Source: Myxococcales bacterium
GTDB taxonomy: Bacteria > Myxococcota_A > Polyangia > Polyangiales > Polyangiaceae
Length of the DNA stretch: 64,000 bases
Direction: 5' to 3'
Assembly (NCBI GenBank): GCA_005777185.1
Contig: SXNL01000007.1
Location: 21,905 to 85,904, forward strand
A program made the translations under genes and the position numbers. A model generated the notes under the pieces. That model was not told the origin of the DNA and did not search any database. It saw only the letters and a list, made by a program, of their open reading frames with translations. Shown here piece after piece: positions 17,409-25,410 of this stretch. Position 1 is the stretch's first letter. Each line of letters begins with the position of its first letter.

Positions 17409-18095
17409 CTACTTTCGCGAGAGGGCCAGATCCATCGTAGCGCGCCTCTTGGATCGTTTCCCGCGCGGCGTGGGAGGGATGTACGCCGACAGGTACGCGA
17501 GCAGCGCCTTCTTGGTTTCCTCGAGGAGCCGCGGTCCGATCTTCCGGCGGTGGGCGGCCACCGCGAGCATCGCCGACACGAGCTCGACGGTGAACGTGGT
17601 CACGACCCTCGCGTCCCCCGCCGACATGGCGGGCGCGTGGTGCAGCACCACGGCCTCGAGCCGCATCGCGTTCTCGCGGTTGAGCGCCTCGCCCTCGACG
17701 AGGAGCTGATCGGTCATGTGGAGGGTCCGGAACACCGCGCGAAACGCGGGCTCCGTCTCGTGGAAGCGCGCGTACATGTCCACGCCACGCGAGATGAGCT
17801 CCTCCCACGGTGTCCCGAGGACGTCCTCGCTCAGGAGCCCGGCGAAGAGCGCGCGGGACTTCTCGAGGTACGACGCGATGAGGGCCTCGAGGAGGGCGCG
17901 CTTGTTCGGGAAGAACCGGTAGACGCTCCCGATCGACGTGCGGGCCCGCTCGGCCACGGCCTCCGTGGTCGCTGCCTCGTACCCGACCTCCGCGAACACG
18001 TGCGCGGCCGCGTCGAGGATGCGCGCCCGCCGCTCGCGGCTCCGCGACTGGAGGGGGACGGCGCGGGGGGGGGAGGACGGCATCGCGGGAGCCAT
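17409..18095 (-). CDS. TetR/AcrR-family transcriptional regulator
   Basis: A 228-residue dimeric repressor-type regulator. The N-terminal helix-turn-helix shows RERRARILDAAAHVFAEVGYEAATTEAVAERA then GSVYRFFPNKRALLEALI, the standard TetR_N layout. The C-terminal ligand-binding domain is helical and has no recognisable subclass. ATG at 18095 lies 22 bp from a 22-bp palindrome (18117-18138) in the divergent gap to the GST gene. The same palindrome type occurs twice at the P450 promoter, so this protein is the best candidate to bind all three, controlling itself, the GST, its downstream gene and the P450. That binding is inferred from site similarity and position. Confidence 0.9.
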   Translation of the reverse strand: MAPAMPSSPPRAVPLQSRSRERRARILDAAAHVFAEVGYEAATTEAVAERARTSIGSVYRFFPNKRALLEALIASYLEKSRALFAGLLSEDVLGTPWEELISRGVDMYARFHETEPAFRAVFRTLHMTDQLLVEGEALNRENAMRLEAVVLHHAPAMSAGDARVVTTFTVELVSAMLAVAAHRRKIGPRLLEETKKALLAYLSAYIPPTPRGKRSKRRATMDLALSRK

Positions 18096-18116
18096 TGTCG
18101 CACAGGCGGCGCGCGG

Positions 18117-18138
18117 AACATGAGGAAAACCTCACGTT
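18117..18138. promoter_or_regulatory. Putative TetR operator O1 between tetR and the GST gene
   Basis: A 22-bp palindrome with half-sites AACATGAGG and CCTCACGTT around a 4-bp AAAA centre. The arms match at 8 of 9 positions. It lies between two divergent starts (18095 and 18185), where a repressor could block both genes. Two further copies with identical layout precede the P450. Confidence 0.7.
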
Positions 18139-18184
18139 CCGTGGCGGGTGTCGGCCGCCCGACGTCCGCTGCTACGCTCCTGCC

Positions 18185-18964
18185 GTGCACCGTCTGATCA
18201 CCATCCGCTTCTCCCACTACAACGAGAAGGCGCGCTGGGCGCTCGATCGTTGCCGCGTCCCCTACCGGGAGGAGGCGTACATGCCGACCTTCCACTTCCT
18301 GCCCACGCTGGCGCTCGCGATCCGGTACGGGCTCGGAAGGAGCGACGTCGCGTCCACGCCCTTCTCGACCCCGGCCCTCGTCACGGACGGCGGTGAATGC
18401 CTTCGCGACTCGTCCGACATCGTGCGCTGGGTCTCCGATCGACACGCCGGCGGGGCGCTCCATCCGACGGACGAGGCCGCCGCGCTCGAGCGTCGCTTCC
18501 ACGACGAGCTTGGACCCCACGCGCGCCGCGTGGCGTACTTCCATGCCTTCAGGGATCCGTCGCTGCTGGGCAAGATGGCGGATCACAACGTCGGGCGCAC
18601 GCAGGCCACGTTGTTCAAGGCGCTCCAGCCCTTCGCGAAGGCCGGCATCCAGAAGGGCCTCCGCGTGACGCCGGAGGGGGCGGCGCGCTCGACCGCGAAG
18701 GTCCGCGCGATCTTCGACGAGATCGGCGTGCGCGTTCGCGGGAGACGCTACCTCGTGGGGGACACCTTCACCGCGGCGGATCTCGCCTTCGCGTGCATGG
18801 CCGCGCCTGCGCTCCTGCCGAGCCCGGCGGAGGGGTACGCCGCGTGGTTCCCGCCGATCGACGAGGTGCCACGGGCGGTCGGCGATCTCGTGCGCGAGCT
18901 ACGGGCGAGCGAAGCGGGGGCGTACGCGCTGCGGATGTTCGCGACGGAGCGGCGCCCGGGTTGA
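18185..18964 (+). CDS. Glutathione S-transferase family protein
   Basis: A 259-residue cytosolic protein. The N-terminal thioredoxin-like domain opens LITIRFSHYNEKARWALDRC, the GST pattern for binding glutathione or a related thiol, and continues to STPALVTDGGECLRDSSDIVRWV with the cis-Pro and the SDI pair. The helical C-terminal domain contains GRRYLVGDTFTAADLAFACM, the GST_C N-capping region. GTG at 18185 was chosen because the family N-terminus begins there; the track ORF starts earlier in the divergent promoter. The likely role is conjugation or detoxification. It faces the TetR gene across an operator and probably responds to the same signal as the P450. Confidence 0.86.
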   Translation: MHRLITIRFSHYNEKARWALDRCRVPYREEAYMPTFHFLPTLALAIRYGLGRSDVASTPFSTPALVTDGGECLRDSSDIVRWVSDRHAGGALHPTDEAAALERRFHDELGPHARRVAYFHAFRDPSLLGKMADHNVGRTQATLFKALQPFAKAGIQKGLRVTPEGAARSTAKVRAIFDEIGVRVRGRRYLVGDTFTAADLAFACMAAPALLPSPAEGYAAWFPPIDEVPRAVGDLVRELRASEAGAYALRMFATERRPG

Positions 18965-19089
18965 GCCGGCCGGCGGACACCGGGCACGGACTGCTCGAGG
19001 TCCCCATCGACGGCACCGCTTCCCGCGGGTGATCGCGCGGTACGCCCGCATGCCAGCCGTCGGCGCGTCCTCGCGCGCGTCCTCCGCGC

Positions 19090-20427
19090 CTACTCCTCGT
19101 GGCCCGCCACGATCACCGGCCGGCGACACTGCCTGAGCACGGCGCGAGCGACCGACGGCGCGACCAGGCCGGAGCGATCGTACTGACCGAGGCACACGAC
19201 GTCGACGGACTCGCGCTCGGCGGCGTGACAGATCTCGTCGGCGATCACGCCTTCGAGCGCCTCCACGTCCACCTTCACGTCGGGATGCGTCACGCCGGCC
19301 TCGGCCACCCTTCGAAGACGCTGATGGATCTCCGCCTTCACGGCGGCGCGCTCCTCGGGCGTTCCGCGCACCGTGGGCAGGAGATCGCCCACCGGCGTCT
19401 GGCCCATCGCGGGTGGCAGCACGTGCACGAGGTGCAGCCGACCCCCGTTGGGGAGGAGGGCCACGGCGAGCGAGAGGGCACGATCCCCCGCCTCCGAGAA
19501 GTCCGTGGCCGCGAGGACGCGGTGGATGTCCGGCACGCGTCGCTCGTGCGGGCCACGTGGCGTCGGCACCGCCGCGACGCTGATGGGGGCGAGGTGCGCG
19601 ACCCCTCGTGAGACGGATCCGTGCCAGATGCGTCCGAGGAGGGAGCGCTGGTGCGTCCCGACGACCAGGAGATCGGCGCCGAGCTCGCCGGCGAGCGTGA
19701 CGAGCGTGTGATCGATTCCGCCCGCGGCCTGGCGCACGACGTAGCGCGGGTCGAGATCGCCCAGGAGCGCGCCCACCTTGGCGTGGAGATCGCGCAGGAT
19801 GCTCCGCTCGACCTCGGGGTCCACCTTGTCGAAGTCGAACGTCGCCTTGACGCCCAGGCGCTCCACGTCGTCGATCGGGCTCGCGATCGCCGCGACGGTC
19901 ACGTGGCACGGCCCGAACGCGAGCAGCTCGCGGATCCACCCCACCGCCGCGTCCGACGACGCGGATCGGTCCGCCGCCACGAGGACCTCGAGCGGGCGCT
20001 CGCCGCGAAGCCAGCGCTCGAAGGGCGCGGCGTCGCGCACGATCATGACCGGCACGCGGGACTGGCGCGCGAGCCTGTCCGCGACGCTCCCGAGGAGCCA
20101 CCGCGCCGGCGCCCGCAGGCCCAGGGAGGAGACGACCGCGAGGCGCGCCTCGTTCGGGCCCGTCATGCTCGCGAGGACGTCCCCGACACGGCCGAACGCG
20201 AGCTCCTCGTCGACCTCCACGCCTGTCGAGCGGACGCGCGCGGCCGCGTCGCGGAGCGAACCGAGGAGCGGCCCCTTCGCGTCCTCGACGTTGATGGTGA
20301 CGGTCGCGAGGTCGTCGAACACGTGGACCAGGCGGAGGCGCTCGTTCGCGCGCTTCGCGAGGAGCGCGGCGGTCGTGACGGCCTGGCTGGCGGGCATGGA
20401 GAAGTCGGTTCCGCAGAGGATGGTCAT
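19090..20427 (-). CDS. Universal stress protein with three tandem Usp domains
   Basis: A 445-residue cytoplasmic protein built from three Usp-like units. The first begins MTILCGTDFSMPASQAV and ends SRVPVMIVRD, the second begins LEVLVAADRSASSDAAVGW and ends APISVAAVPTP, and the third begins HRVLAATDFSEAGDRALSLA and ends RRPVIVAGHEE. Unit 2 keeps the ATP-binding style pattern GTHQRSLLGRIWHGSVS; units 1 and 3 are more degenerate. Most Usp proteins have one or two units. ATG at 20427 starts the first strand; the track's longer version runs through the P450 promoter. It is divergent from the P450 and convergent with the GST, so it sits inside the putative TetR regulon, but its own promoter shows no operator copy. 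Confidence 0.88.
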   Translation of the reverse strand: MTILCGTDFSMPASQAVTTAALLAKRANERLRLVHVFDDLATVTINVEDAKGPLLGSLRDAAARVRSTGVEVDEELAFGRVGDVLASMTGPNEARLAVVSSLGLRAPARWLLGSVADRLARQSRVPVMIVRDAAPFERWLRGERPLEVLVAADRSASSDAAVGWIRELLAFGPCHVTVAAIASPIDDVERLGVKATFDFDKVDPEVERSILRDLHAKVGALLGDLDPRYVVRQAAGGIDHTLVTLAGELGADLLVVGTHQRSLLGRIWHGSVSRGVAHLAPISVAAVPTPRGPHERRVPDIHRVLAATDFSEAGDRALSLAVALLPNGGRLHLVHVLPPAMGQTPVGDLLPTVRGTPEERAAVKAEIHQRLRRVAEAGVTHPDVKVDVEALEGVIADEICHAAERESVDVVCLGQYDRSGLVAPSVARAVLRQCRRPVIVAGHEE

Positions 20428-20575
20428 GATGCGATCGAGCCAAGCAGGAAGCCTGCCATTGGGCGCCCCCGCGCGGCCTCGTGCGACGGTCCAGACAACT
20501 GCAGCAATCCAGGCTGCGCGAGCGCGGCGACCACCCGCAGTTCCTGCATGTGGTGCAGGACGTGCGCGACTGCAC

Positions 20576-20605
20576 TTGACAAATGTGAGACGACCCTCAC
20601 ATTCT
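20576..20605 (+). promoter_or_regulatory. Putative sigma-70-type promoter of the P450 gene
   Basis: A perfect -35 hexamer TTGACA (20576-20581) is followed, after 18 bp, by CATTCT (20600-20605), which keeps the A and T at positions 2, 3 and 6 of the -10 consensus. The spacer is almost exactly filled by the first P450 operator. A start near 20612 would place the second operator at the beginning of the transcript. Confidence 0.5.
20582..20603. promoter_or_regulatory. Putative TetR operator O2 (P450 promoter, spacer position)
   Basis: A 22-bp palindrome with half-sites AATGTGAGA and CCTCACATT around a 4-bp centre. It starts on the base after the -35 hexamer and covers the promoter spacer, so an occupied site should exclude RNA polymerase. 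It shares the right-hand CCTCAC core with the sites at 18117 and 20612. Confidence 0.7.
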
Positions 20606-20611
20606 GGGCCC

Positions 20612-20633
20612 AACGTGAGGGTCGCCTCACTTT
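20612..20633. promoter_or_regulatory. Putative TetR operator O3 (P450 promoter, start-site position)
   Basis: A 22-bp palindrome with half-sites AACGTGAGG and CCTCACTTT around a 4-bp centre. Its midpoint lies exactly 30 bp from that of O2, about three helical turns, so two dimers could bind the same DNA face. It ends 8 bp before the GGAGG ribosome binding site of the P450. Confidence 0.7.
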
Positions 20634-20650
20634 TTGTCCTGGAGGATGCG

Positions 20651-22141
20651 ATGTCGGTGCCGGCCCGAGCAGCCAACGAGATCAAGGACGCCAGCGCGAA
20701 CCGCCCGCGCGTCTCCCCGGACAGGGAGTCGGGGCGCGCCCTGCACGCGGACGCGGAGGCACCTCGGGGCTCGGCCCCTGCCGGGCCTCCGAAGCGGGCG
20801 CCGATCCCGCCCGGGGTCTTCTTCTTCGGCAGCGTGTTCGAGGGATGGAGGGATCCGCTCGGCCTCTTCCTGCGGGGCCGGGCGCAGTACGGCGACGCCG
20901 TCCAGTACAGGTTCGGGTGGTACCGCTACTTCCTGTTCAACGATCCGGCGGCCATCAAGCACGTCCTCACCGACAACGCCAGGAACTACACCAAGAGCCG
21001 GAACTACCAGGGTCTCAAGGTCATCTTCGGCAACGGCCTCCTCACGAGCGAGGGCGAGTTCTGGAAGCGCCAGCGGCGCCTGTCGCAGCCGGCGTTCCAC
21101 CGCGACCGCCTGGTGGGGTTCGCGAACACGATGGCGAGCGAGACCAACCGCATGCTCGCGCGCTGGCAACACCTCCCGCGCTCGAGCGACGGGCACGCGC
21201 CGGTCCTCGACGTGCACGCCGAGATGATGCGCCTCACGTTCGCGATCGTCGGGCAGACGCTGTTCACGACCGACGTGGACGGCGACTCGAGCGCCATCGG
21301 CGAGGCGCTCCAGTACAGCCTCGAGTGGGCGAACGACTACGCGGAGTCGATCGTCCGTGTGCCGCCGTGGGTGCCGACACCGCGAAACGCCGGGTTCAAG
21401 AAGGCCGTCCGCACGATCGACGACCTGTTCACGCGCATCATCGACGAGCGACGCCGCTCCGGCTCGGACGGGGACGACCTCCTCGGCATGCTGATGAGCG
21501 CGCGCGGCGACGACGGGAAGGAGCGCATGACCGAGCGCCAGCTACGCGACGAGGTCCTGACGCTCGTGCTGGCGGGCCACGAGACGACGGCGAACCTGCT
21601 GGCCTTCACGTTCCACCTCCTCTCGTGCCACCCCGAGTGGGAGCGTCGCGTGGTGGCCGAGGTGCGGCAGGTGATCGGGGAACGCGAGATCCGCTTCGAG
21701 GACGTGCGCCGCCTGGAGATCACGCGGATGGTGCTCGAGGAGGCGCTCCGGCTCTACCCGCCCGCCTGGACGTTCGAGCGGCAGGCCGTGGAGGACGACG
21801 TGGTGGCGGGGTACGCGGTGCCGAAGGGGAGCATCGTCGGGATCTCACCCTACTCGCTGCACCGCCACCCGGGGCTGTGGGAGAACCCGGAGGGGTTCGA
21901 TCCGGAGCGCTTCACGCCCGAGCGGAAGGAGGCGCGGAACAAGTACGCGTACCTGCCCTTCGGCGGCGGTCCCCGCACATGCATCGGGAACGCGTTCGCG
22001 ATGATGGAGGCCCAGATCATCCTCGCGAAGGTCCTGAGGGATCACACGCTCGCGCGGGTGCCCGCGAGGCCGCTCGAGTTGAGCCCGCTGATCACGCTCC
22101 GGCCGAAGCATGGGATCTGGGTGGAGGTCGGTGGCCGGTGA
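20651..22141 (+). CDS. Cytochrome P450
   Basis: Haem monooxygenase of 496 residues. The I-helix oxygen-binding motif is [13 protein letters not shown], the K-helix ExxR is in [10 protein letters not shown], and the haem ligand is C444 in [14 protein letters not shown]. The substrate-side N-terminus ([21 protein letters not shown]) resembles class E / CYP102- or CYP4-like bacterial P450s that act on fatty acids or lipophilic compounds. About 45 low-complexity residues precede it. ATG at 20651 has GGAGG at 20641-20645; the upstream part of the track ORF overlaps the divergent Usp gene. No ferredoxin or reductase partner is adjacent. Two TetR-type operators overlap its promoter, so inducible expression is likely. 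Confidence 0.93.
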   Translation: MSVPARAANEIKDASANRPRVSPDRESGRALHADAEAPRGSAPAGPPKRAPIPPGVFFFGSVFEGWRDPLGLFLRGRAQYGDAVQYRFGWYRYFLFNDPAAIKHVLTDNARNYTKSRNYQGLKVIFGNGLLTSEGEFWKRQRRLSQPAFHRDRLVGFANTMASETNRMLARWQHLPRSSDGHAPVLDVHAEMMRLTFAIVGQTLFTTDVDGDSSAIGEALQYSLEWANDYAESIVRVPPWVPTPRNAGFKKAVRTIDDLFTRIIDERRRSGSDGDDLLGMLMSARGDDGKERMTERQLRDEVLTLVLAGHETTANLLAFTFHLLSCHPEWERRVVAEVRQVIGEREIRFEDVRRLEITRMVLEEALRLYPPAWTFERQAVEDDVVAGYAVPKGSIVGISPYSLHRHPGLWENPEGFDPERFTPERKEARNKYAYLPFGGGPRTCIGNAFAMMEAQIILAKVLRDHTLARVPARPLELSPLITLRPKHGIWVEVGGR

Positions 22142-22191
22142 CCCGACGCCGGACACCCCGCGGACCGTCCTGGCGGCGACGGAGCGTCGCT

Positions 22192-22214
22192 ATTGTTGCT
22201 CATGTCACAACAAT
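22192..22214. promoter_or_regulatory. Palindrome upstream of the pirin gene
   Basis: Perfect 7-bp arms ATTGTTG and CAACAAT are separated by 9 bp, in an AT-richer patch that contrasts with its surroundings. It lies 67 bp before the pirin start, a normal place for an operator of a MarR- or HxlR-like regulator. No such regulator gene is adjacent, so the binding protein is unknown. Confidence 0.5.
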
Positions 22215-22280
22215 CCGTCGCCGCGCCCCCACCTTCATCCGCAGGCCCCGCGGCCGCATGATGTGCGCGAGGAGAACCCG

Positions 22281-23132
22281 ATGACCACGCACGACACCAC
22301 GGCCACGATCCCCCGCGCCATCACCCGGACCACGCGCGGGATCCCCACCAGCGACGGCGCGGGCGTCAAGCTCACCCGCGTCATCGGTACGCCCGCGATC
22401 CGCAACCTCGATCCCTTCCTGATGCTCGACGAGTTCCGCTCGGACGAGCCCCAGGACTACCTCGCCGGGTTCCCCGATCACCCGCACCGCGGCTTCGAGA
22501 CCATCACGTACATGCTCGCGGGTCGCTTCCGCCACAAGGACAACCAGGGCCACGAGGGCCTGCTCGACGCAGGAGGCGCGCAGTGGATGACCGCGGGCCG
22601 CGGCATCGTGCACTCCGAGATGCCCGAGCAGGAGGAGGGCCTCGTGTGGGGTTTCCAGCTCTGGCTCAACCTGCCCGCGTCCGAGAAGATGCGCACGCCC
22701 ACGTACAAGGACCTTCAGGCCGCCGACATCCCGTGCGTCGCGCTCGGCGCCGCGACCGCGCGCGTGCTCGCCGGATCCGTCGGCGGCGTGACGGGCCCCA
22801 TCTCGGGGCGCGCGACGGAGCCCGTGTTCGTGGACGTCGCGATCCCCGCGGGCCAGGCGGCGACGGTGCCGGTGCCGCGGGGCCACGAGGGGTTCGTCTA
22901 CCCGTTCGAGGGCACGGTCGCGATCGGCGGCCGGATCCTCGCGCGCGGTGAGATCGGGGTCCTCGGCGACGGCGACGCGATCACGCTCGCCGCCGAGGGT
23001 GGACCCGCGAAGGCGCTGATCGTCGCGGGCAAGCCGCTCGGAGAGCCGATCGTGCAGTACGGGCCGTTCGTGATGAACACCCGCGCGGAGGTCGAGCAGG
23101 CCGTGATGGACTTCCGGGCGGGGCGGTTCTGA
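22281..23132 (+). CDS. Pirin family protein (bicupin)
   Basis: A 283-residue bicupin. The N-terminal pirin domain contains FPDHPHRGFETITYML and RGIVHSEMP, which supply the His and Glu residues that bind iron in pirins. The C-terminal cupin is PFEGTVAIGGRILARGEIGVL. Some bacterial pirins act as quercetinases or as redox-dependent regulators; which applies here cannot be read. ATG at 22281 has GAGGAG upstream; the longer track ORF overlaps the P450 end. The gene follows the P450 with a 139-bp gap holding a palindrome, so it probably has its own regulated promoter. It is convergent with the MBL-fold gene (15-nt gap). Confidence 0.92.
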   Translation: MTTHDTTATIPRAITRTTRGIPTSDGAGVKLTRVIGTPAIRNLDPFLMLDEFRSDEPQDYLAGFPDHPHRGFETITYMLAGRFRHKDNQGHEGLLDAGGAQWMTAGRGIVHSEMPEQEEGLVWGFQLWLNLPASEKMRTPTYKDLQAADIPCVALGAATARVLAGSVGGVTGPISGRATEPVFVDVAIPAGQAATVPVPRGHEGFVYPFEGTVAIGGRILARGEIGVLGDGDAITLAAEGGPAKALIVAGKPLGEPIVQYGPFVMNTRAEVEQAVMDFRAGRF

Positions 23133-23147
23133 GGGGGACCGCCGGCC

Positions 23148-24005
23148 TCACCCCGCCAGCGTCTCGACCATCTCCCGAGCCGCGTATTTCCCCGGCGCGT
23201 CACGCCCCACCCGCGCCGCGGACCACCGCGGATCGTGCGTGAAGAACGTCCTGCCCTCCTCCGCGATCACGCGGTCGAGCACGGCCCTCTTCTCGTCGAT
23301 CAACAGCTCCGGGTAGCGGTCGTACCCCATCGTGATCGGCAGGTGCACCCACGGCACGCCCGGGACGAGATCGCCCATGAACGTGATCGGCCCCGAGCCG
23401 TGGCCCTCCACACGCGTGAGCATGAGCCCGGGCGTGTGCCCCTCCGAGAACGTGAACGAGTAGCCGGCCCCCAGGGTCTCGCTCGTCTCGCCCTTGACCC
23501 GCTCGACCCGCCCGGTCGCCTCGAGGAGCGGCACGAGCTCCGGGATGAAGCTCGCCCGGTCGCGCGCATGCGGGCTCCTCGCGCGCTGCCACGCGCGCTC
23601 GCCGATCACCCACCGCGCCTTCGGGAACACCAGCTCGAGCGGCGCGTCGGAGCGATGCGCCGTCAGGACGCCCCCCGCGTGATCGAAGTGCAGGTGCGAG
23701 AGCACCACCACGTCGATGTCGCCAGGCCCGACGCCGATCTGCGCGAGCGACGCGAGCAGGACGTGCTCCTCCTCCTCCACACCGAAGCGCTCGCGGAGCT
23801 TGCGGTCGAAGAACGCCCCGATGCCGGCCTCGAGGAGCACGTTGCGCCCCCCCGCCTCGCGGACCAGGAGCGCGCGGCACGCGAGCGAGATCCTGTGACG
23901 CTCGTCGGGGGGCGCCCACTTCTCCCACACGGGGCGCGGACAGTTGCCGAACATCGCGCCCCCGTCGAGGCGCTGCGTGTTGCCTGGGACGCTGAAGAGC
24001 TGCAT
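23148..24005 (-). CDS. MBL-fold metallo-hydrolase
   Basis: A 285-residue metallo-beta-lactamase-fold enzyme. The two-metal motif is complete in [14 protein letters not shown], with further ligands in FSEGHTPG and [10 protein letters not shown] and a late His in FFTHDPRW. There is no signal peptide, so it should act in the cytoplasm. The layout suits quorum-quenching lactonase-like or general MBL hydrolases rather than beta-lactamases; the substrate is unknown. ATG at 24005 gives a plausible first strand [16 protein letters not shown]. It follows the ATP-grasp gene on the same strand after 53 bp and may share its transcript. Confidence 0.86.
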   Translation of the reverse strand: MQLFSVPGNTQRLDGGAMFGNCPRPVWEKWAPPDERHRISLACRALLVREAGGRNVLLEAGIGAFFDRKLRERFGVEEEEHVLLASLAQIGVGPGDIDVVVLSHLHFDHAGGVLTAHRSDAPLELVFPKARWVIGERAWQRARSPHARDRASFIPELVPLLEATGRVERVKGETSETLGAGYSFTFSEGHTPGLMLTRVEGHGSGPITFMGDLVPGVPWVHLPITMGYDRYPELLIDEKRAVLDRVIAEEGRTFFTHDPRWSAARVGRDAPGKYAAREMVETLAG

Positions 24006-24058
24006 CGCTCAGCGGGTATAGCGGATCGGTCCCTCGCCGCCACGTCCTATCGGCGAGG

Positions 24059-25276
24059 TCAGCCGGGGCCCGAGTAGCGGATCTCGAGCGTCTCGATGAT
24101 CTTCTTGATGAGGGCCTTCACCCCGTCCGTCTGGGGGTGCCGGACGACGACGTAGCCGTCTCCCTCGTAGCTGTCGCTCTTCGGCGCGCCGATGGTGGGG
24201 AGCTTCGCCTCGACGAGCCACTTGTGGATGGCCTCGTGGGTCTCCCGCACGCCGCGGATCGACACCACCCGGCCGTGGCCCATGCCGCGGATGTAGGCGC
24301 ACCCGGCCGCGTACTTACGCTCCCACGGCGCGTCGAGCTCACCGTCCACCACGGCGCGCGCCCACGCCCGGTACACGTCGATCCCGTGGGCGAGTCCGGT
24401 CATCTGGCAGAGCTGCGGCCCGGGCGGACGCGCGGCGATCTCGCCGATGGCGAGCGTGCCGTCGGGGCGCTCGAACCACTCCATGTGGGTCATCCCGTCC
24501 TCGAGGCCGAGCGCGCGGATGGCCGCGAAGCCGGCCTCGCGGGCGCGCGCGTAGCGGGCGTCGTCCGTCTCGCGCGGGAGCACGACCGCCCACTGGATCC
24601 ACGGGTTCTCGAGCACCTCGAGGCATCCCGGGAGGTAGTCCGACACGGACCACACGCGCGGGACGCCGCCCACGGTGATGGTCTCGAAGCTGTGCTCGCT
24701 CCCCCGCAGCATCTCCTCCGCGAGGATCGGGGCGCCGGGGCGCGCGCTCATGGATCGCACGGCGTCGATGAGCTCCTCGCGTGAGCCGACGCGGAAGGTG
24801 GCCTTCGCGCCCATGCCCGCGGGGGGCTTCACCACCACGGGGAAGCCGACCTCCTCCGCGAAGGCCGCCGCGTCGCGCTCCGACGCGATCAGACTGTGGC
24901 GCGCGACGGGCAGCCCGGCCGCGCGGAGGGCGTCCTTCATGCGCGCCTTCTCGCGGAAGAGCTCGGCGGTTCGCACGCTCGTGCCGACGACACCGAAGCG
25001 CTCGCGGACCTGCGCGAGCTCGACCATCATGGCCTCGAGCACGCCGAGGATGCGGTGCGGCGCGCCGTGGCGCTGGCGGAGGGCCTCGACCGCGGCCGAG
25101 ACGTGCTCGACGTTCTGCGGCTCGGTCACCCGGACGACGTCGTCGTACACATCGTCCTCGGGCGGCGTGTGAACGACGCCGAGGAGGCGCACGCGGTCGA
25201 GACCGCGCGTCGCGCGCACGAACCGCATCGTCGCGTCGGTAGGGAACGGCGCGACGAAGATCACGTTGCGGAGCAT
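24059..25276 (-). CDS. ATP-grasp domain enzyme (carboxylate-amine/thiol ligase type)
   Basis: A 405-residue ATP-grasp ligase that should activate a carboxylate as acyl phosphate. The central domain shows FPVVVKPPAGMGAKATFRV (ATP-binding Lys and Gly-rich loop) and MTHMEWFERPDGTLAIGEIAARPPG, with the Glu and Asn/Arg-type metal and phosphate ligands of the superfamily. The N-terminal Rossmann-like domain starts RNVIFVAPFPTDATMRFV. ATG at 25276 was preferred to the track's GTG (25291) because it directly precedes this strand and follows GGGCGG. Members include carnosine/lysine-biosynthesis and peptide ligases; the substrate is unknown. Confidence 0.85.
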   Translation of the reverse strand: MLRNVIFVAPFPTDATMRFVRATRGLDRVRLLGVVHTPPEDDVYDDVVRVTEPQNVEHVSAAVEALRQRHGAPHRILGVLEAMMVELAQVRERFGVVGTSVRTAELFREKARMKDALRAAGLPVARHSLIASERDAAAFAEEVGFPVVVKPPAGMGAKATFRVGSREELIDAVRSMSARPGAPILAEEMLRGSEHSFETITVGGVPRVWSVSDYLPGCLEVLENPWIQWAVVLPRETDDARYARAREAGFAAIRALGLEDGMTHMEWFERPDGTLAIGEIAARPPGPQLCQMTGLAHGIDVYRAWARAVVDGELDAPWERKYAAGCAYIRGMGHGRVVSIRGVRETHEAIHKWLVEAKLPTIGAPKSDSYEGDGYVVVRHPQTDGVKALIKKIIETLEIRYSGPG

Positions 25277-25322
25277 CCGCCCTAGAATCACGCGACGGTG
25301 GTTGCCTCGTCAATGGACCACG

Positions 25323-25357
25323 CCGCTGGACCGCGGTCCCCGTCCGCGGTCCGGCGG
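25323..25357. repeat. Strong hairpin between divergent genes
   Basis: Arms CCGCTGGACCGCGG and CCGCGGTCCGGCGG pair over 14 positions, with one T-G wobble and a 7-base loop. It lies 46 bp outside the ATP-grasp start and 53 bp before the membrane-protein start. If the latter is transcribed through it, the RNA would carry a stable 5' leader stem. Confidence 0.6.
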
Positions 25358-25410
25358 CCGTGGTCCGCTCTTTCCGGGAACAAAACCTCCCGCCCGTCGT
25401 TCCGACCAGG

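Noticed and set aside
18185-22141. A natural-product gene cluster around the P450
   Set aside because: No PKS, NRPS, terpene or tailoring set is present. The P450 with GST and TetR fits detoxification or lipid oxidation better.
25323-25357. The strong hairpin as a rho-independent terminator
   Set aside because: It lies between two divergent starts and has no T-run directly after either arm.
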